64,000 bases of DNA from Craterostigma plantagineum (GCA_027422505.1 JAPQWV010000002.1:28064501-28128500); one strand, 5' to 3'; shown: positions 47,134-58,523, numbered from the stretch's first letter. Made by a program: numbers and translations. Notes: a model not told the origin generated them from the sequence alone.

Positions 47134-47139
47134 CACGTG
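47134..47139. promoter_or_regulatory. Second G-box upstream of JAZ
   Basis: A second CACGTG lies about 300 bases above the TATA box, within GAAGCACGTGTTTA. Confidence 0.5.
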
Positions 47140-47603
47140 TTTATATGTGTTAAAAGGAAAGCACAAAGACAATACCGGCGAACTTAGGGGCCATTTTGTT
47201 ATTTATATGTAGCGAGAGATCCCCTAGATTTAGATTTTAATAACTCGCAATTAATTGGTAACAACCCTTTACTCTTTTTTTCTTTTTCTTATATTGATAT
47301 CGATAGATCTTACACATCTATAAAAAAAAGTCACATGCTCTTTCATGACCCTTATTTTATTCTTCCCCAAATTATCATATAACGACCAATTGGCAAGGAA
47401 ATAAAAAAAACTCAGAACGAAAATTTTAAAAATCATAACCAATATGGATGGAGCAGCTGACGAGGCGGGCTGCCCCAAAGTCCACTAACCCAACATTTTG
47501 GTGGGCCGGGACGCCAAAATGGATGAGCTACGAAATGGAGGCCTGCCCAGCCCCATTGTGAGCAAAACCAAAGTATTAACAATTACTTACCTACTGTATA
47601 TAG
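47140..47603. other. Distal JAZ upstream region and flank of a hAT insertion
   Basis: No gene seen. It ends in the left target duplication (47596-47603) of the next element. Confidence 0.4.
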
Positions 47604-48409
47604 TAGACCTGGACTTTGGGCCGGTCCAACCCAGAACCGGCCCAAAACCGGCCCGTTTACCCGGTCCAAAACAGGAACCGGTAACGGCCCAGTTAAATTG
47701 AACTGGGCCGGTTCGCGGGCCGTGGAACCGCGGATTACCGGTTCCGGTTCCGGTTCCGAACCGGAACCGGAACCGGCCCAACGGCTATATAGCCGTTGGG
47801 CCAACGGGCCATTCTATTTTTTTTTTATTCTTTAAAAATTTAAAAATTACAGTTTTAACCCCAAACCAAAAATCTATAAATACCACCTCATTTAATCATT
47901 TTAACTCACAATTACATCCAAATCTCTTCCAATCTCTCTCAAAAAACTCTCAACAAATCATCCTCATATTAATATTTAATATTAAACAATAATAATTATT
48001 TTATTTACACTACTACACACACTAACTTATTATTATACACCAATATAATATCCTTATTATTTTTTTTCTTTGTTTTATGTTTTTATTTGTATTTTTTAGG
48101 TAGTTTTTTTTTATTTTTTTTGTACTTTTCTTATATTTTTTTTTTTGTTTTTTTAATAAAATTTTTGGATATTTTCTAAAGAATTTTTTCAAATTAAAAA
48201 AAAATTAAATGGGCCGATTCCGGTTTTGGAACCGGAACCGGCCCAATAAAGGCCCGGGGTTCTAGGTATGGTTCTGGGCCGGTCCTGGGAAAATGGTCCA
48301 GAAACCGGCACCGGAACCGGAACCGGTACCACGGCGGAACCGGTTGAACCAGAACCGGTGGAACCGGAACCGCCGGAACCGGCCCAATTCGGCCCAAAGC
48401 CCAGGCCTA
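47604..48409. mobile_element. hAT deletion derivative with perfect 8-bp target duplication
   Basis: Flanks GTATATAG (47596-47603 and 48410-48417) are identical. The tips TAGACCTGGACTTTGGGCCG and, reversed, TAGGCCTGGGCTTTGGGCCG form the terminal repeat. Both ends are full of GAACCGG/CCGGTTC words. A perfect 24-bp palindrome centred on GGCTATATAGCC lies at 47777-47800. A TATA box and leader-like sequence (TCTATAAATACC near 47870) remain, but the transposase is deleted. Confidence 0.85.
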
Positions 48410-48489
48410 GTATATAGAATAACTGCTCGTCGATTTTGGTATGTCAGTTTTATTGAATCATCTACAATTTGATCCTTTAAATTTTGACT

Positions 48490-48935
48490 TATTTTAATTA
48501 GGTACCCAATTGGAAAATAACCAATTGGATAAAATTTTTACATATAGGTACCCATGTCAGAAAATTTTACAGATAGGTACCCAATTTAATTTTTACCAGT
48601 TTCTTTAGTCATGTCGTACTTTTCTGTGTGTATATTGCGTACCATAACACGTTGATAAAGGGTACCTAAATATAGCATACGTCGTACCTAAGGCATACCT
48701 GTGTTACATAGAGCGTACCTAAATATAGCATACGTCGTACCATTTTCTGTTATATAGGGTACCCAAAAGTGTTGATATAGGTACCCAAATGTGTTGTATG
48801 GTGTACTTTCGGGGATCAGGTACCTATGTGCAAAAAATTTATTCTGTTAGGTACCTATATATAAAAAAATCCTGACAGGGTCCTAAATTACAAGTTTTTA
48901 TCCAACTAGGTATTTATGTGTAAAGATCCCTTTTA
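48490..48935. mobile_element. MITE relic of the GGTACCC-rich family
   Basis: Repeated GGTACC(C/T)A phrases, with CTGTTAGGTACCTATATAT and CCTGACAGGGTCC near the right side, match the layout of the better-preserved copy at 56986-57400. Ends are eroded. Confidence 0.5.
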
Positions 48936-49623
48936 ATTATAGATATATAAATTATTTTCCATTTATCTTCCTTTGAAAATTTAATTATAATATCATGTAT
49001 TAATATCTACTTTTTTAATATAAATATACATTTATGTATTAGGGAATGCCCAAAGAACTGTGCTTAATATACTATTTTTTTAAATGTGTTAAAATATCTA
49101 TTCTGTTATATTAAGGGTGAGGGGTGGCTATTAACTGGCATTTTGGTCTGGAAAATTTGACCTATTTATTTCTAATTTTATTAATTAAATAAATATCATA
49201 TTTAACCCCTCAATTTTTAATTATTATTACTTACACTAATACTCGTACTCATTCCTTTTTTATATATATAAAAATTATATTTCATCTGCTAGACATAAAT
49301 TATTACAAAATTAAAATTAGAACAATTATATTTTAAGCACACACAATAGAGTATGCAGAAAGTACTAGTATTTATTGAGGCTCGGGTCGTCAATTGTATC
49401 TTATAGGATAACTACCTTTATACCCGTAATTTATTTTCAATTTTTATTTAAATATTCTATAATCCCAACTTAAATACAACAGACGCGATATCTTTCTCAC
49501 TTTTATTTGTAAACAATATAATTTGTTAAAAGCAATAACCCACGATATTTGTATTAGTTGCACACATTAAGTGTGAAGGTTGACTAGTTTCAATTTTGCC
49601 GGAGTACCTCATTAAATTATTAT
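48936..49623. other. Intergenic DNA, no gene seen
   Basis: AT-rich sequence up to the CTA target site of the PIF/Harbinger element. Confidence 0.4.
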
Positions 49624-50360
49624 CTAGGGTCCGTTTACTTACCTGGATAAGTTAAAAGCAAGTTAAGATTAAAATCAAGATAATAGCAAGGAGACAACGT
49701 GTCCGTCCAATAAAATATATTGTTCAGTTGCCATGCCAATAAATTACAATGACAGCTTGGACCCATGTAAAATGACATTGTTAACCCCGCTGTAAGAAAT
49801 AATTCACGCTTCATCTTCTTCAATCTATACAAGTCGTATTTTTTGGGATAAAAAATCTTCTTCGATCAACATTTCAAAAACAGCAAGTGTCTGCTACTGA
49901 TATCGCAGCTTCCGCGCAGTGTCTACATCTTGAAAAGGCCGCTGTACCAGGTAATTTCGAGTGTGTAATATTTCCTTTTGGTTACAACCTAGGGTTCTCA
50001 AGTTTTTGGGCGAGTTTGTGGTTTATAAATTTTTGAGTTAAGATTACAACTGTTGTTGGGATGGGTAGCAGCTAGCAGGGTATTACCTTATCAATTTCAG
50101 GTTTAGCAGAATAGCGATATGGTTCACTAGTATAAATTTGGGACTGTTACGACTAATTGAGCAAGATTATTGATTGTTTGAAATGATGAACTTCCTTCAA
50201 ATCGCTAGGTCTGCTGGATACATTGCCGTAGGACAATGATCCGAGGTGTTAGTTGCTAAATTTTCTTACATCGTTTTCAATTGGAGGAATTTTTTCTACA
50301 CCAATTCTTTCATTCCAACTTTGACAAATGTGTAATGTTATTTTGTTCGATTCCTGTAGG

Positions 50361-50856
50361 ATGTCTTCTGAAAACGGTTTTCGGCATGGTCAACTGATGG
50401 ATTTACGATATAACGTCGACAAGTGTAACTGTTTTTATGCACAACAAGCTTCTGTGGAAGTAGTTGGTCCGAACAAGGCTTCTGTAGGTAAGTTGTATGC
50501 CGTTTGTAAAAATCGTGCATGCCGGTATTTCAAATGGTTAAACCCAAAAAGCGTAACACCCTCAAGGTCGACAACGAACATCTGAACCTTTACTAAGCAA
50601 CAATGATGTTGAAGGGCAGTTTCACGATTCAAGTGTTGACATTACTGCGGTTTACGAGGAGTTGACGATGATGAAGCATGATCTTAGTGAAAATCGTAGG
50701 GAGATGAAGAAGATAAGCATTGACGTTGGTGCCATAAAGGCGTCAATATTGGCTAACCAAACTGATGCCAAGGAAGTACGTAGAAGCATTGCCGGAATGA
50801 AGAAGTTGGTTGCACTTGGAGTTTTACTTCAACTTTACCTTGCGTTTCTCAAGTAA
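50361..50856 (+). pseudogene. GRF-type zinc finger / coiled-coil protein, frameshifted
   Basis: The start MSSENGFRHGQLMDLRY (ATG 50361) follows a splice acceptor (CCTGTAG), so a 5' leader intron from about 49952 is likely. The finger CNCFYAQQASVEVV...YAVCKNRACRYFKW fits the GRF zinc finger (Cys and His ligands around a conserved aromatic-Trp end). The frame stops at 50583-50585 but continues after a one-base shift near 50565 as RQRTSEPLLSNNDVE. It then runs through a charged coiled coil (TMMKHDLSENRREMKK) to a hydrophobic C-terminal tail (LVALGVLLQLYLAFLK). This finger, coil and tail-anchor layout is common among plant transposon-borne GRF proteins. Function is unknown. Confidence 0.6.
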
Positions 50857-50865
50857 ATTTTACCT

Positions 50866-51094
50866 AGTTTTTAGATTATATTGATGTTCTGTAATGCAGT
50901 TGTGGAGGTAGACTTATAATTCTATAGTTAATCCTATTTCGTATCAGCCTATTTTAGAAGTATTTTGTATGCATAATTCTAGTTTTTAGATTATATTGAT
51001 GTTCTGTAATGCAGCTGTGGAGGTAGACTTATAATTCTATAGTTAATCCTATTTCGTATTAACCATAAGTTAGAATGTATTTTGTATGCATAAT
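50866..51094. repeat. 115-bp tandem duplication
   Basis: The unit starting AGTTTTTAGATTATATTGAT at 50866 recurs at 50981 with few changes, in the 3' region of the GRF-finger gene. Confidence 0.85.
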
Positions 51095-51216
51095 TGATTG
51101 TGTGCCCATCTTCGAATGAGCTTTAAAAAAAATTTGTTCAGTGAAGTTAAAACTTGGACGTGTACATGTCATTCAAACTGAAGTTGATGCATTTAGTAAA
51201 TCATGCAATAGCATAT

Positions 51217-51388
51217 ATATTTATAGCAAATCTAGATATTAGTTCATTGGTGGTTGGAGATTAAATGGCATTAAACCCAATATTGAAGTTGGCGGCTTTA
51301 GATATTGAGCAATAGCTTGAATATTTATAGCAAATCTAGATATTAACTCATTGGTGGTTGGAGATTGGCATTAAAGCCAATCACAGCT
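51217..51388. repeat. Imperfect tandem duplication upstream of the plus-strand Myb-like gene
   Basis: ATATTTATAGCAAATCTAGA and the following TCATTGGTGGTTGGAGATT occur at about 51217 and again at about 51328. Confidence 0.75.
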
Positions 51389-51459
51389 AACACATAGCAG
51401 CCTTTGCTATATAAGTGGTCCCCTCTTAAGAAAGCAATTACAAATCAGCTTTGGCAAAG

Positions 51460-52277
51460 ATGGTGGACGATGGAAAAGGTATTGCTTTCATTAATTTCAC
51501 GTTAAATAGAAATGGAAATAAGTGCTGCCCTCTTAAGATGGTGGACTTGTACATTTGTGGGTGTTTTTCAGGTTTCGACATTAGTAACTTCAAGATTCAA
51601 GCTGACTACCTTTTCAATCCCTTTTGGACGAAGCATGTTGATGAGTTTGTGATCAGGAGTTTGTGCAAACAAAAGGATCTAGGTCACTTCAAATTGGGAG
51701 AACCCAAAGATGGCATTGTGAAGATCATCCATGATCAAATTCTGGAGGAGTTCGGTTACACCTTCAAGCTTAACAAGATCGAGCAACATCTTCAAATGCT
51801 TGAGCGTCGATATCATGTATTCAAGCATATGGTAGATGACCCGACTTCGAACTATGACAAAGCTAGCAATGTTCTTCAGGCACCGCCGGATAAATGGCAA
51901 CAATGGATCCAGGTATTAATTTTTTTCCAGAAAACATTTCGTAATGAGAAAACCATTGCTTCTATGTATCGAGCTTAATGGCATGTAAATAATGGGAAAC
52001 TTTCTCTGTTGCAGTGTAGAATGACTCGCTCGCGCAGCTCTATGTGTTTGAAGGTGAAAAACATTGGGAAAATATTTCTAAGATTTTCAGCGTCCCGAAG
52101 CATGTTGAGGTCATAGTCATTAGTAGTGATGACGATGCTAATACGAAAGATTGTGCTAGTGACGAGGCGACTTCTCCATTTTCACCGTGGCCGAAAGCAT
52201 CTCGCGAGCCACCAACAAAGAAACTCAAGGTTAAATCCAAAGATCAAGTTAGTGACCGTGCGAGCAATAACCTATAA
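51460..52277 (+). CDS. Myb/SANT-like DNA-binding protein of the PIF/Harbinger element (plus strand)
   Basis: The preferred model has exons 51460-51478, 51572-51912 and 52020-52277 (205 residues, phases 1 and 0). It starts MVDDGKGFDISNFKIQADY. The first intron is also open in frame, so an unspliced reading with about 31 extra residues is possible. The domain runs over residues 17-130: FNPFWTKHVDEFVIRSL, LNKIEQHLQMLERRYHVFKH and PDKWQQWIQ. This is the Myb/SANT-like fold found in plant transposon partners. Exon 3 adds LYVFEGEKHWENISKIFSV and an acidic patch (VISSDDDAN), then basic stretches near the C-terminus (TKKLKVKSKDQ). Such proteins are thought to bind transposon ends and recruit the nuclease; here that is inferred from the family and position. 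Confidence 0.7.
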
Positions 52278-52611
52278 TTTGCTCGATAGGTCCCATGATG
52301 TTTTCCCTATGTACTCGGTTTGCTAATATGCTTTGTAGTTGTTTTGCACTAGTTCCGTGTGTACATACTTTAACGGTAGATGTTGATGTTTAATGGGTGG
52401 CTAAGTAGGTGGTATGCTGCTTTGTATGGTTTCTGTATGCTAATGTTTAGGCTGATGCTCAAGTTAGTAATGTATGACAAATCTATGCTGATTGCTAACT
52501 ACATATGTTTTAACAAGATTACGAAAATGGGAGTAAGTACAAGAAACATGTCTGCAAGCTGTCATCCCATAAGGCTATGACATCCCGTATCAGTATCACA
52601 AACATAGATAA

Positions 52612-52920
52612 TCATCCAGTTACAAAAATAACAGATACTACAAGCCAAAGCATCATATGTAGGTAGCAATATTTACAAGCCACAAAAAGAACAGATACTA
52701 CTAGCCAAAGCATCATATGTAGGTAGCAATATTTACAAGCCACAAAAAGAACAAATACTACAAGCCAAAGCATCACATGTAGGTAGCAATATTTACAAGC
52801 CACAAAAAGAACAGATACTACAAGCCAAAGCATCACATGTAGGTAGCAATATTTACAAGCTACATAAATAACAGATACTACAAGCCAAAACCCACATGTA
52901 GGTAGCAATATTTACAAGCC
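52612..52920. repeat. 60-bp minisatellite between convergent transposon genes
   Basis: About five tandem copies of a 60-bp unit (ACAGATACTACAAGCCAAAG then TGTAGGTAGCAATATTTACA) lie between the stop codons of the two convergent gene pairs. The long minus-strand frame across it is a repeat artefact. Confidence 0.95.
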
Positions 52921-52955
52921 AACCTTCACACAAAAGTAAGGAACACTATGAACCA

Positions 52956-53984
52956 TCACATGAGCCCACCAAGTGTGTTAATTACGTATCGATATTTCAT
53001 ATCGCTAGGTAGGCTGTCAAATAACCTCAACTCATCTGAATGATTCACGAGAAACTTTGAAATTTGTAGTTTCTGATCTGGAGTTAGCCCATCAATTGCG
53101 TTGATTTGTTTGAAGACCTTATACTTCTTCGGAATGACGTCGTTTTCAACCTCAACAATTGACACGAGACGTTCAAGTGTTGCACTAGGTTCAACGCAAA
53201 ACTTACCAATGATGTTCGCCAATTCTTGGTCTGTTTCCCTCATTTTTCTTTTTCGCCCACGTCTAGGCTTTGCGGTTGACCCCGCTCCAGTTGACCCACT
53301 AGCAGCCTCCTCCCTTTCAGAGTCTTGCACGAATACGTTGTTTGATGACGTATTTTCATGTTCAGCGGGCGGGAAGGAACCATCAATGCTGTTTAAACCA
53401 TTGCTACTCCGTAGAACGTCTTCGATGTCCTCGGCATACTCACCAGTAGCACGGTCTTTTCCGAATATTTCGACCCAATCATTGTAGTAGGGCCACGATT
53501 TGTGGCGCATTGACTTAGCGAATGGGTCTTTCTGGAAGAAAAAACAAAATAAAATTGTATGTGGTCAAATAAAGACAATTACACATATGCAAAAAATAAT
53601 TTAGTGTGAAGTACATACCTTAACGTATTCATCCCAACATTGGTCTTCGAACACATAAATCATCTTTGTCGAGTCATTCCAGCCTATCCCGGTCATACTC
53701 AACATAGTGGATAGACTATGATAACATTTTTTCCAACTTTGCAATCGAGAAGTTATGTGCGGTGTAGCACGTATATCGGTACCAGGAAATCTGTCGATGA
53801 TTCTTGCTTCTAAGATCTTTAAATACCCAGCCTTAAAGCCATTTTCCTGTCTCCATCCACTTGCGACTATCTCCTTCATCGCATTAAGGAGTGTCACTTC
53901 CTCTTGTTGATTCCACCCGCGACGACTATTTCTTTCTTTTGTAGATGCATTTGTCCTAATGCTCGTATCCATTGTCCTGTCCAT
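52956..53984 (-). CDS. Myb/SANT-like partner protein of the PIF/Harbinger element (minus strand)
   Basis: Exons 53984-53619 and 53531-52956 (313 residues, phase 0, donor AAG|GTATGT, acceptor TTCCAG). The start MDRTMDTSIRT follows a splice acceptor, so a leader intron is likely. Residues 20-115 carry the Myb/SANT-like domain (RRGWNQQEEVTLLNAMKEIV, FKAGYLKILEARI, ITSRLQSWKKCYHSLSTML, WDEYVK). After the exon junction come KDPFAKSMRHKSWPYYNDW, a Ser/Glu-rich linker, a basic signal (KPRRGRKRKM) and a helical C-terminus. This is the standard second gene of plant PIF/Harbinger elements (compare ORF1 of rice Ping). It lies just downstream of the transposase on the same strand. The frame is intact. 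Confidence 0.85.
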
Positions 53985-54163
53985 TAGATCCTGAAATAGA
54001 CATACATATGAACTAGACATTGAAAGGTTGAAAACAATGAATCAACAAGCAACATAAAAAAATACTAGAAATTGAAATCCATGCAAGTTATGATATAAAT
54101 GAAGTAAGGTTAGACATCAACTATGACCAGCAAATACAAAGTACACAATGACAAACATGTAAC

Positions 54164-55537
54164 TCAAGGCACAACACTATGTCTATGTCTCCACTCATTA
54201 AAACTAGTATTAGCTAACATATCCCTCCAATTTTCCCACTCGACTGAAGCATCTAACGTGCTTATGTTATCCTCGTTGTCTATCTCTTCATTGATGCTTT
54301 CAATATTTTCTCCCATGATCGTTCCAGCTTCTTCTTCGAAAGGATCTTCTGGCATCTCCCTACGAATAAAATTGTGGAGTATGCAGCATGCCATCACGAT
54401 TCGGTTGTGGGTTATGATTGGAAAGTAAGATGGAGATCGTAGTATCGCCCAACGTTTTTTCAGTAAGCCAAAACATCGTTCGATCACATTTCTAGCTCTA
54501 CTGTGAATCATGTTGAAGTACTCTTTAGGATTTTGTGGTGCGTTTCTACCGTGGCTGAAATCATCTAGGTGATACCTTACTCCTCTGTACGGAGCTAAAA
54601 ATCCATCTACATTCATAAACCCACTATCACACAAGTGGTTCCCTGTTGATAATAAAATAAATAGTATTAGTATAACAATGATACTTCATTCAGTTGCACA
54701 ACATTGACAAAGTACCTTTTGGAACCTTAAGTCCAAATCTAGAGATCGCATCCCGTAGAACTCTACCGTCTGCCGCAGATCCTTCCCAACCACATAAAAC
54801 ATAGGTAAACATCATATTTGGGTCGCATGCGCCAAGTACATTGATCGTAACATCGCCCTTCCGATTGCGATATCTAGGTTTCTCTATTTCAGGCACGACT
54901 ACTTTTATATGGGTTCCATCTAACGCTCCAAGACAACCCTATATGGAGTTTTATAAGAATTGGAATAATGTTCAAGCGATGGTGTTCAATATAAATTTTG
55001 ACCGAACATACATACCTTAAAATGTTTCCACCTATAGTCAGTGTTGTCTTCGGCTATTGGTTCAGGTGGCACAATAAACAGACGATGTAATTTCAAAATG
55101 GCATTTAAAATCTCATGAAAATACTTTGAAAATGATGCCCCAGACTTTCTAAAGTTTTTTTGCACAACCCGATTTTTGGTATTATGCGATATAATAACCA
55201 AAAACATCGCCACCTTGTCCCTCACAGTGGTATATCTAGATTCCTTAAGGCCACTAACATTCCGTAGAAGAACCACAAGTGATTCGAAGGTTTTGCGGTT
55301 CATTCTTAGATGATCGTGGCATGTTACGTCAGACATGGACACTAATTCATCGAGGTTAACTATCTGTTTGGGTATCTTCTCGATCAAACTATACTTTGTT
55401 CTTTTCCTCTTCCGAGCAATTCTATCCTTCAGGCGTCTAACGTAGATCGAAACTAGGAGCAACAAGAACATATTTTGTTGTAGAAATATTTGTAAGGTCA
55501 CAAGCCGTTTCACTCCTCCATTGAAGTTAATGTCCAT
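54164..55537 (-). CDS. PIF/Harbinger DDE transposase (HARBI1-like nuclease)
   Basis: Exons 55537-55016, 54938-54716 and 54642-54164 encode 407 residues with matching phases (0, 1). The N-terminal helix-turn-helix region includes [20 protein letters not shown] and [18 protein letters not shown]. The DDE_Tnp_4 domain runs from about residue 175. The catalytic triad is D181 ([10 protein letters not shown]), D231 ([12 protein letters not shown]) and E303 ([18 protein letters not shown]), with [12 protein letters not shown] between. The C-terminus is acidic. Known role: it cuts and pastes the element at TWA-like 3-bp sites with its Myb-like partner. A leader intron is probable (acceptor TTTGGCAG near 55553). 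No stops or frameshifts were seen, so it may be functional. Confidence 0.92.
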
Positions 55538-56243
55538 CCCACCTCTGCCAAACTTAACAGATCTTCACCCAAGAATTGATAATTGAGGTGTTAACAATAG
55601 CAAATATGAATAACAATGAATAATCCAACTGAACCAGATCGATGCTAACAGAACCAGATCCAAATTAAACAAAACAGATCACATATCGATGCTAAAGAAC
55701 ACAAAAAACGTCAGACTAGAATAATATTGCTAACTAAACGCAATAGCAAAACAACTAAATCGATGATAACAGAACGAGATCCAAATTGGAGTAAAGAGAA
55801 TATCGCATGCGATTGCTCAAACATAAAATGTCATCGAAGTATACCTGTTCGATTAGCGAAACCTCCTTCAAGATATCGTTGGAATTAGAGTGGCTACGGA
55901 AAATCCATCACACGGTAGAGTTCGGCTTCTACGGAATTGTTTGCTGCCTCATTGAAAATTGGCGCCTCATCTTCGATGCAAATCTGGGTAGGGTTTGGAA
56001 GGGGTGTTTTTGTCTTTTTCTTTTTTATCTTGGGGTTGATAAGTTGTCTGGCATGATTTCCTCGGTTAAACTATATTGGATTTGGATGTTTGCAACGGGC
56101 CTGGAAAATCTCGCGGGCTTACAATATTAACCTTTTATCCAACTGAACAAGTTTATTTAAGATAAAAAGCAACTTATCCAACGTTATCCAGGTAAGTAAA
56201 CAGACCCCTAGTAATTATTAGATCAAGACTAATTAATTTACGT

Positions 56244-58327
56244 CACTAGTAGAAAATGATACATAGGCGACGGCACCTCTGGCGACGGTTCCTCGAAAAC
56301 CGTCGCCTAGAGTGGACGCGGTGGCACTTTCGTAATATTCATTAATTTTTGTTCAGCATAGGTGACAGTTTCTTGGCAAAAACCGGTCGCCTATAATTGA
56401 CGAAAGCATCCGGCAACGGTTTCCCTTCCAATAACCGTCGCCTATATACATTTCTAATTTATTTATTTTTAATATAAACATGGGCGACGGTTTCTATGTT
56501 GATAAGAAAAACCGTCGCCTATATACTTTTAATTTATTTTCTTTTACAAAATTATGAGTTTGGACGATGGTTGTTGCGAAGAAACCGTCGCCAACCATCT
56601 TTCTACTTTTTTTTTTAAATTTCATTATTTATGTATTTTTTATTGACACGGGTATGGCAACGGTTGTTTATAAGGAACCGTCGCCCATGGGCTTACTATT
56701 TTTTTTTAAATTTCATTTGTTTTCATTTGTTGATAAGAAACCGTGAGAGTAATTGCATTGCAACGCCTAAAGGGACCTTTCTACTGCTAAAAGTCTTCTC
56801 GTTCGCCTCATTTTTCTTAATTGCACGCGTATTGATGTTAGCATCAAAGACCAAATGGTATTTATTTCCTTATTTATTCTCAATAGAAAATTACAAACAC
56901 CTGCTGGTACAACGGCCTTTTTTATTTGTTTTTAATTTTTTGTTTTAACATGAAAACCGTCGCCTCTTACATTTTTTTTTTAAATCGGTAATCTACGAAA
57001 AATACTCATTTATATAAAAAATTTGCAAGTCAGACCCCCTGTCAGAAAAATTTTCATATAAGTACCCGTTCGATTGTGCGTACCATTTTTCCAGTCTTGA
57101 CGTACCTTTCTGTATATGTATTAAGTATCATATCACGTGTATATACGGTACCCACATATGGTACCTATATACGGTCAATATGGTACGTTAATGTGTAGTA
57201 TGATGTACCATTTTCTCACTGTATAACGTACCACAATATGTTTTCATATGGTACCTAAATATGTTCTATGACGTACTTGCGGCGGAACGGGTACCAATCT
57301 GCAAAAATTTTATTCTGACAGGTATCTGCATATAAAAAAAACCTGACAGGGGTCTGACTTGGAATTTTTTATATAAATGGGTATTTTCTGTTAAATCCCC
57401 TTTTTAAATTTGGTTTTTATTTGTTTTTATTTTTTTAAATTTCGTTTGGGCGGCGACATATTTTTTTGCTAACAACCGTCGCCTATGAGATCTTTAAATA
57501 ACCCCTCTTCTTTCCTCATTTAGCAAAATCGAAGAGAAACTCAAAAACAAAACCGCGCGACTAGGCGATTTCCGACGATCTTCAAACGATTTCCGACCTT
57601 TCCGAGCTTGGAGAACACGGTAAGAAGATGCCGAGCTCGAAGAATTAGAGCAAGGAAGACAGCGGCCGTAAAAAAGCAGAGGTTCTCTAACAATTCTTTC
57701 TCTCCTCTTCTCTCCTCCATTCTTTTCCTTTCTTCTTTTCTCGGCTGCTCAGATTTGGCAGATGTTGTGGCGGTTGGATGTTGTAGCGACAGATCTGGGC
57801 GTGGTGGTGTTGGGCGGCGACAGATTTGGTGGTGTTGGGCTGCGATGGCGAAGGTCAGATCTGGTCTTGGCATTGTTTGGCTGCTATGGGGGTGGCCGGG
57901 GATGGCCGGATCTGAACGTGGCGGCGTTGGATGGCAATGGCGACTGCCATATCTGTGGTGGTGCTTGGGTGGATGTGGCCGCTAGGTTTCGGCAAAGGGA
58001 CGGCGGCTGCTTTTTTTTTTTTTAATTTCCAGTTGATGTTTTGAGCGAAGAAACCGTCGCCCATGATTATATAAAAAAAATTGACTGGGCGACGGTTGTT
58101 GGGACAGAAACCGTCACTCATTCGTTCATAATAGCACCTTACAAGATACTTTGGGCCACGGTCGTGCGTGACAACCTCGCCCATAACCTATCTTCAGCGA
58201 GGACTGCACACCCGTCGCCCAAAATCACGCACATGGGGGACGGTTTCTATGCGGGCTCTGGGCAAAAAACAGAAACCGTCGCCCATGGCCAATAACAACC
58301 TCGCCCATATTTATTTCTGTACTAGTA
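56244..58327. mobile_element. CACTA-like element with GGCGACGG subterminal repeats
   Basis: The left tip CACTAGTAGAAAATGATACA and reversed right tip ACTAGTACAGAAATAAATAT share ACTAGTA. Both ends have many GGCGACGGTTTC and GAAACCGTCGCC motifs, the hallmark of CACTA subterminal zones. The 3-bp duplication is not resolved. A GC-rich stretch (57500-58000) resembles a first-exon leader, but no transposase remains. It is related to the outer element at 36121. Confidence 0.65.
56986..57400. mobile_element. Mutator-like MITE nested in the CACTA element
   Basis: The tips CGGTAATCTACGAAAAATAC and, reversed, GGGGATTTAACAGAAAATAC continue into matching repeats (TTTATATAAAAAATT, AAGTCAGACCCCCTGTCAG on the left) for about 60 bases. 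TTTTTAAAT flanks both sides (56977-56985, 57401-57409), a 9-bp duplication as made by Mutator-like elements. The interior is rich in GTACC words and has no coding sequence. Confidence 0.75.
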
Positions 58328-58523
58328 AGTGTTTAAGCGGCCCAATCACCTGTGCTCAAAATGCATTAATATGGCGTGATTCATGACTGCTATCAATTAA
58401 TATAATTATCTTAAGCATACATACTAATCACCAAGATTAATCCCGCACAGAACTATACAGAATCCCAATCTATATATAGTTATTTTCATACACCAACACA
58501 CGCCTTCGTCGCGTATTATTTTC

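Larger units (their letters stand above)
49627..56207. mobile_element. PIF/Harbinger element with four genes
   Basis: The left tip GGGTCCGTTTACTTACCTGG and the reversed right tip GGGTCTGTTTACTTACCTGG are nearly identical. CTA flanks both sides (49624-49626, 56208-56210), the 3-bp duplication typical of this superfamily. Inside are two plus-strand genes (GRF-finger protein, Myb/SANT-like protein) and two minus-strand genes (Myb/SANT-like protein, DDE transposase), converging on a 60-bp minisatellite. The transposase keeps all three catalytic residues and an open frame. Known biology: PIF/Harbinger movement needs the nuclease and a Myb-like partner, both present here. The two extra plus-strand genes go beyond the usual two-gene layout. 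It is potentially active, judging by intact frames and target duplication. Confidence 0.9.

Noticed and set aside
52612..52908. 98-residue repetitive minus-strand frame
   Set aside because: A 60-bp minisatellite whose unit length is divisible by three keeps the frame open. There is no family similarity.
57541..58025. Possible gene in the GC-rich part of the CACTA element
   Set aside because: Frames on both strands are low-complexity with no domain. Likely a decayed leader or first exon of the element.
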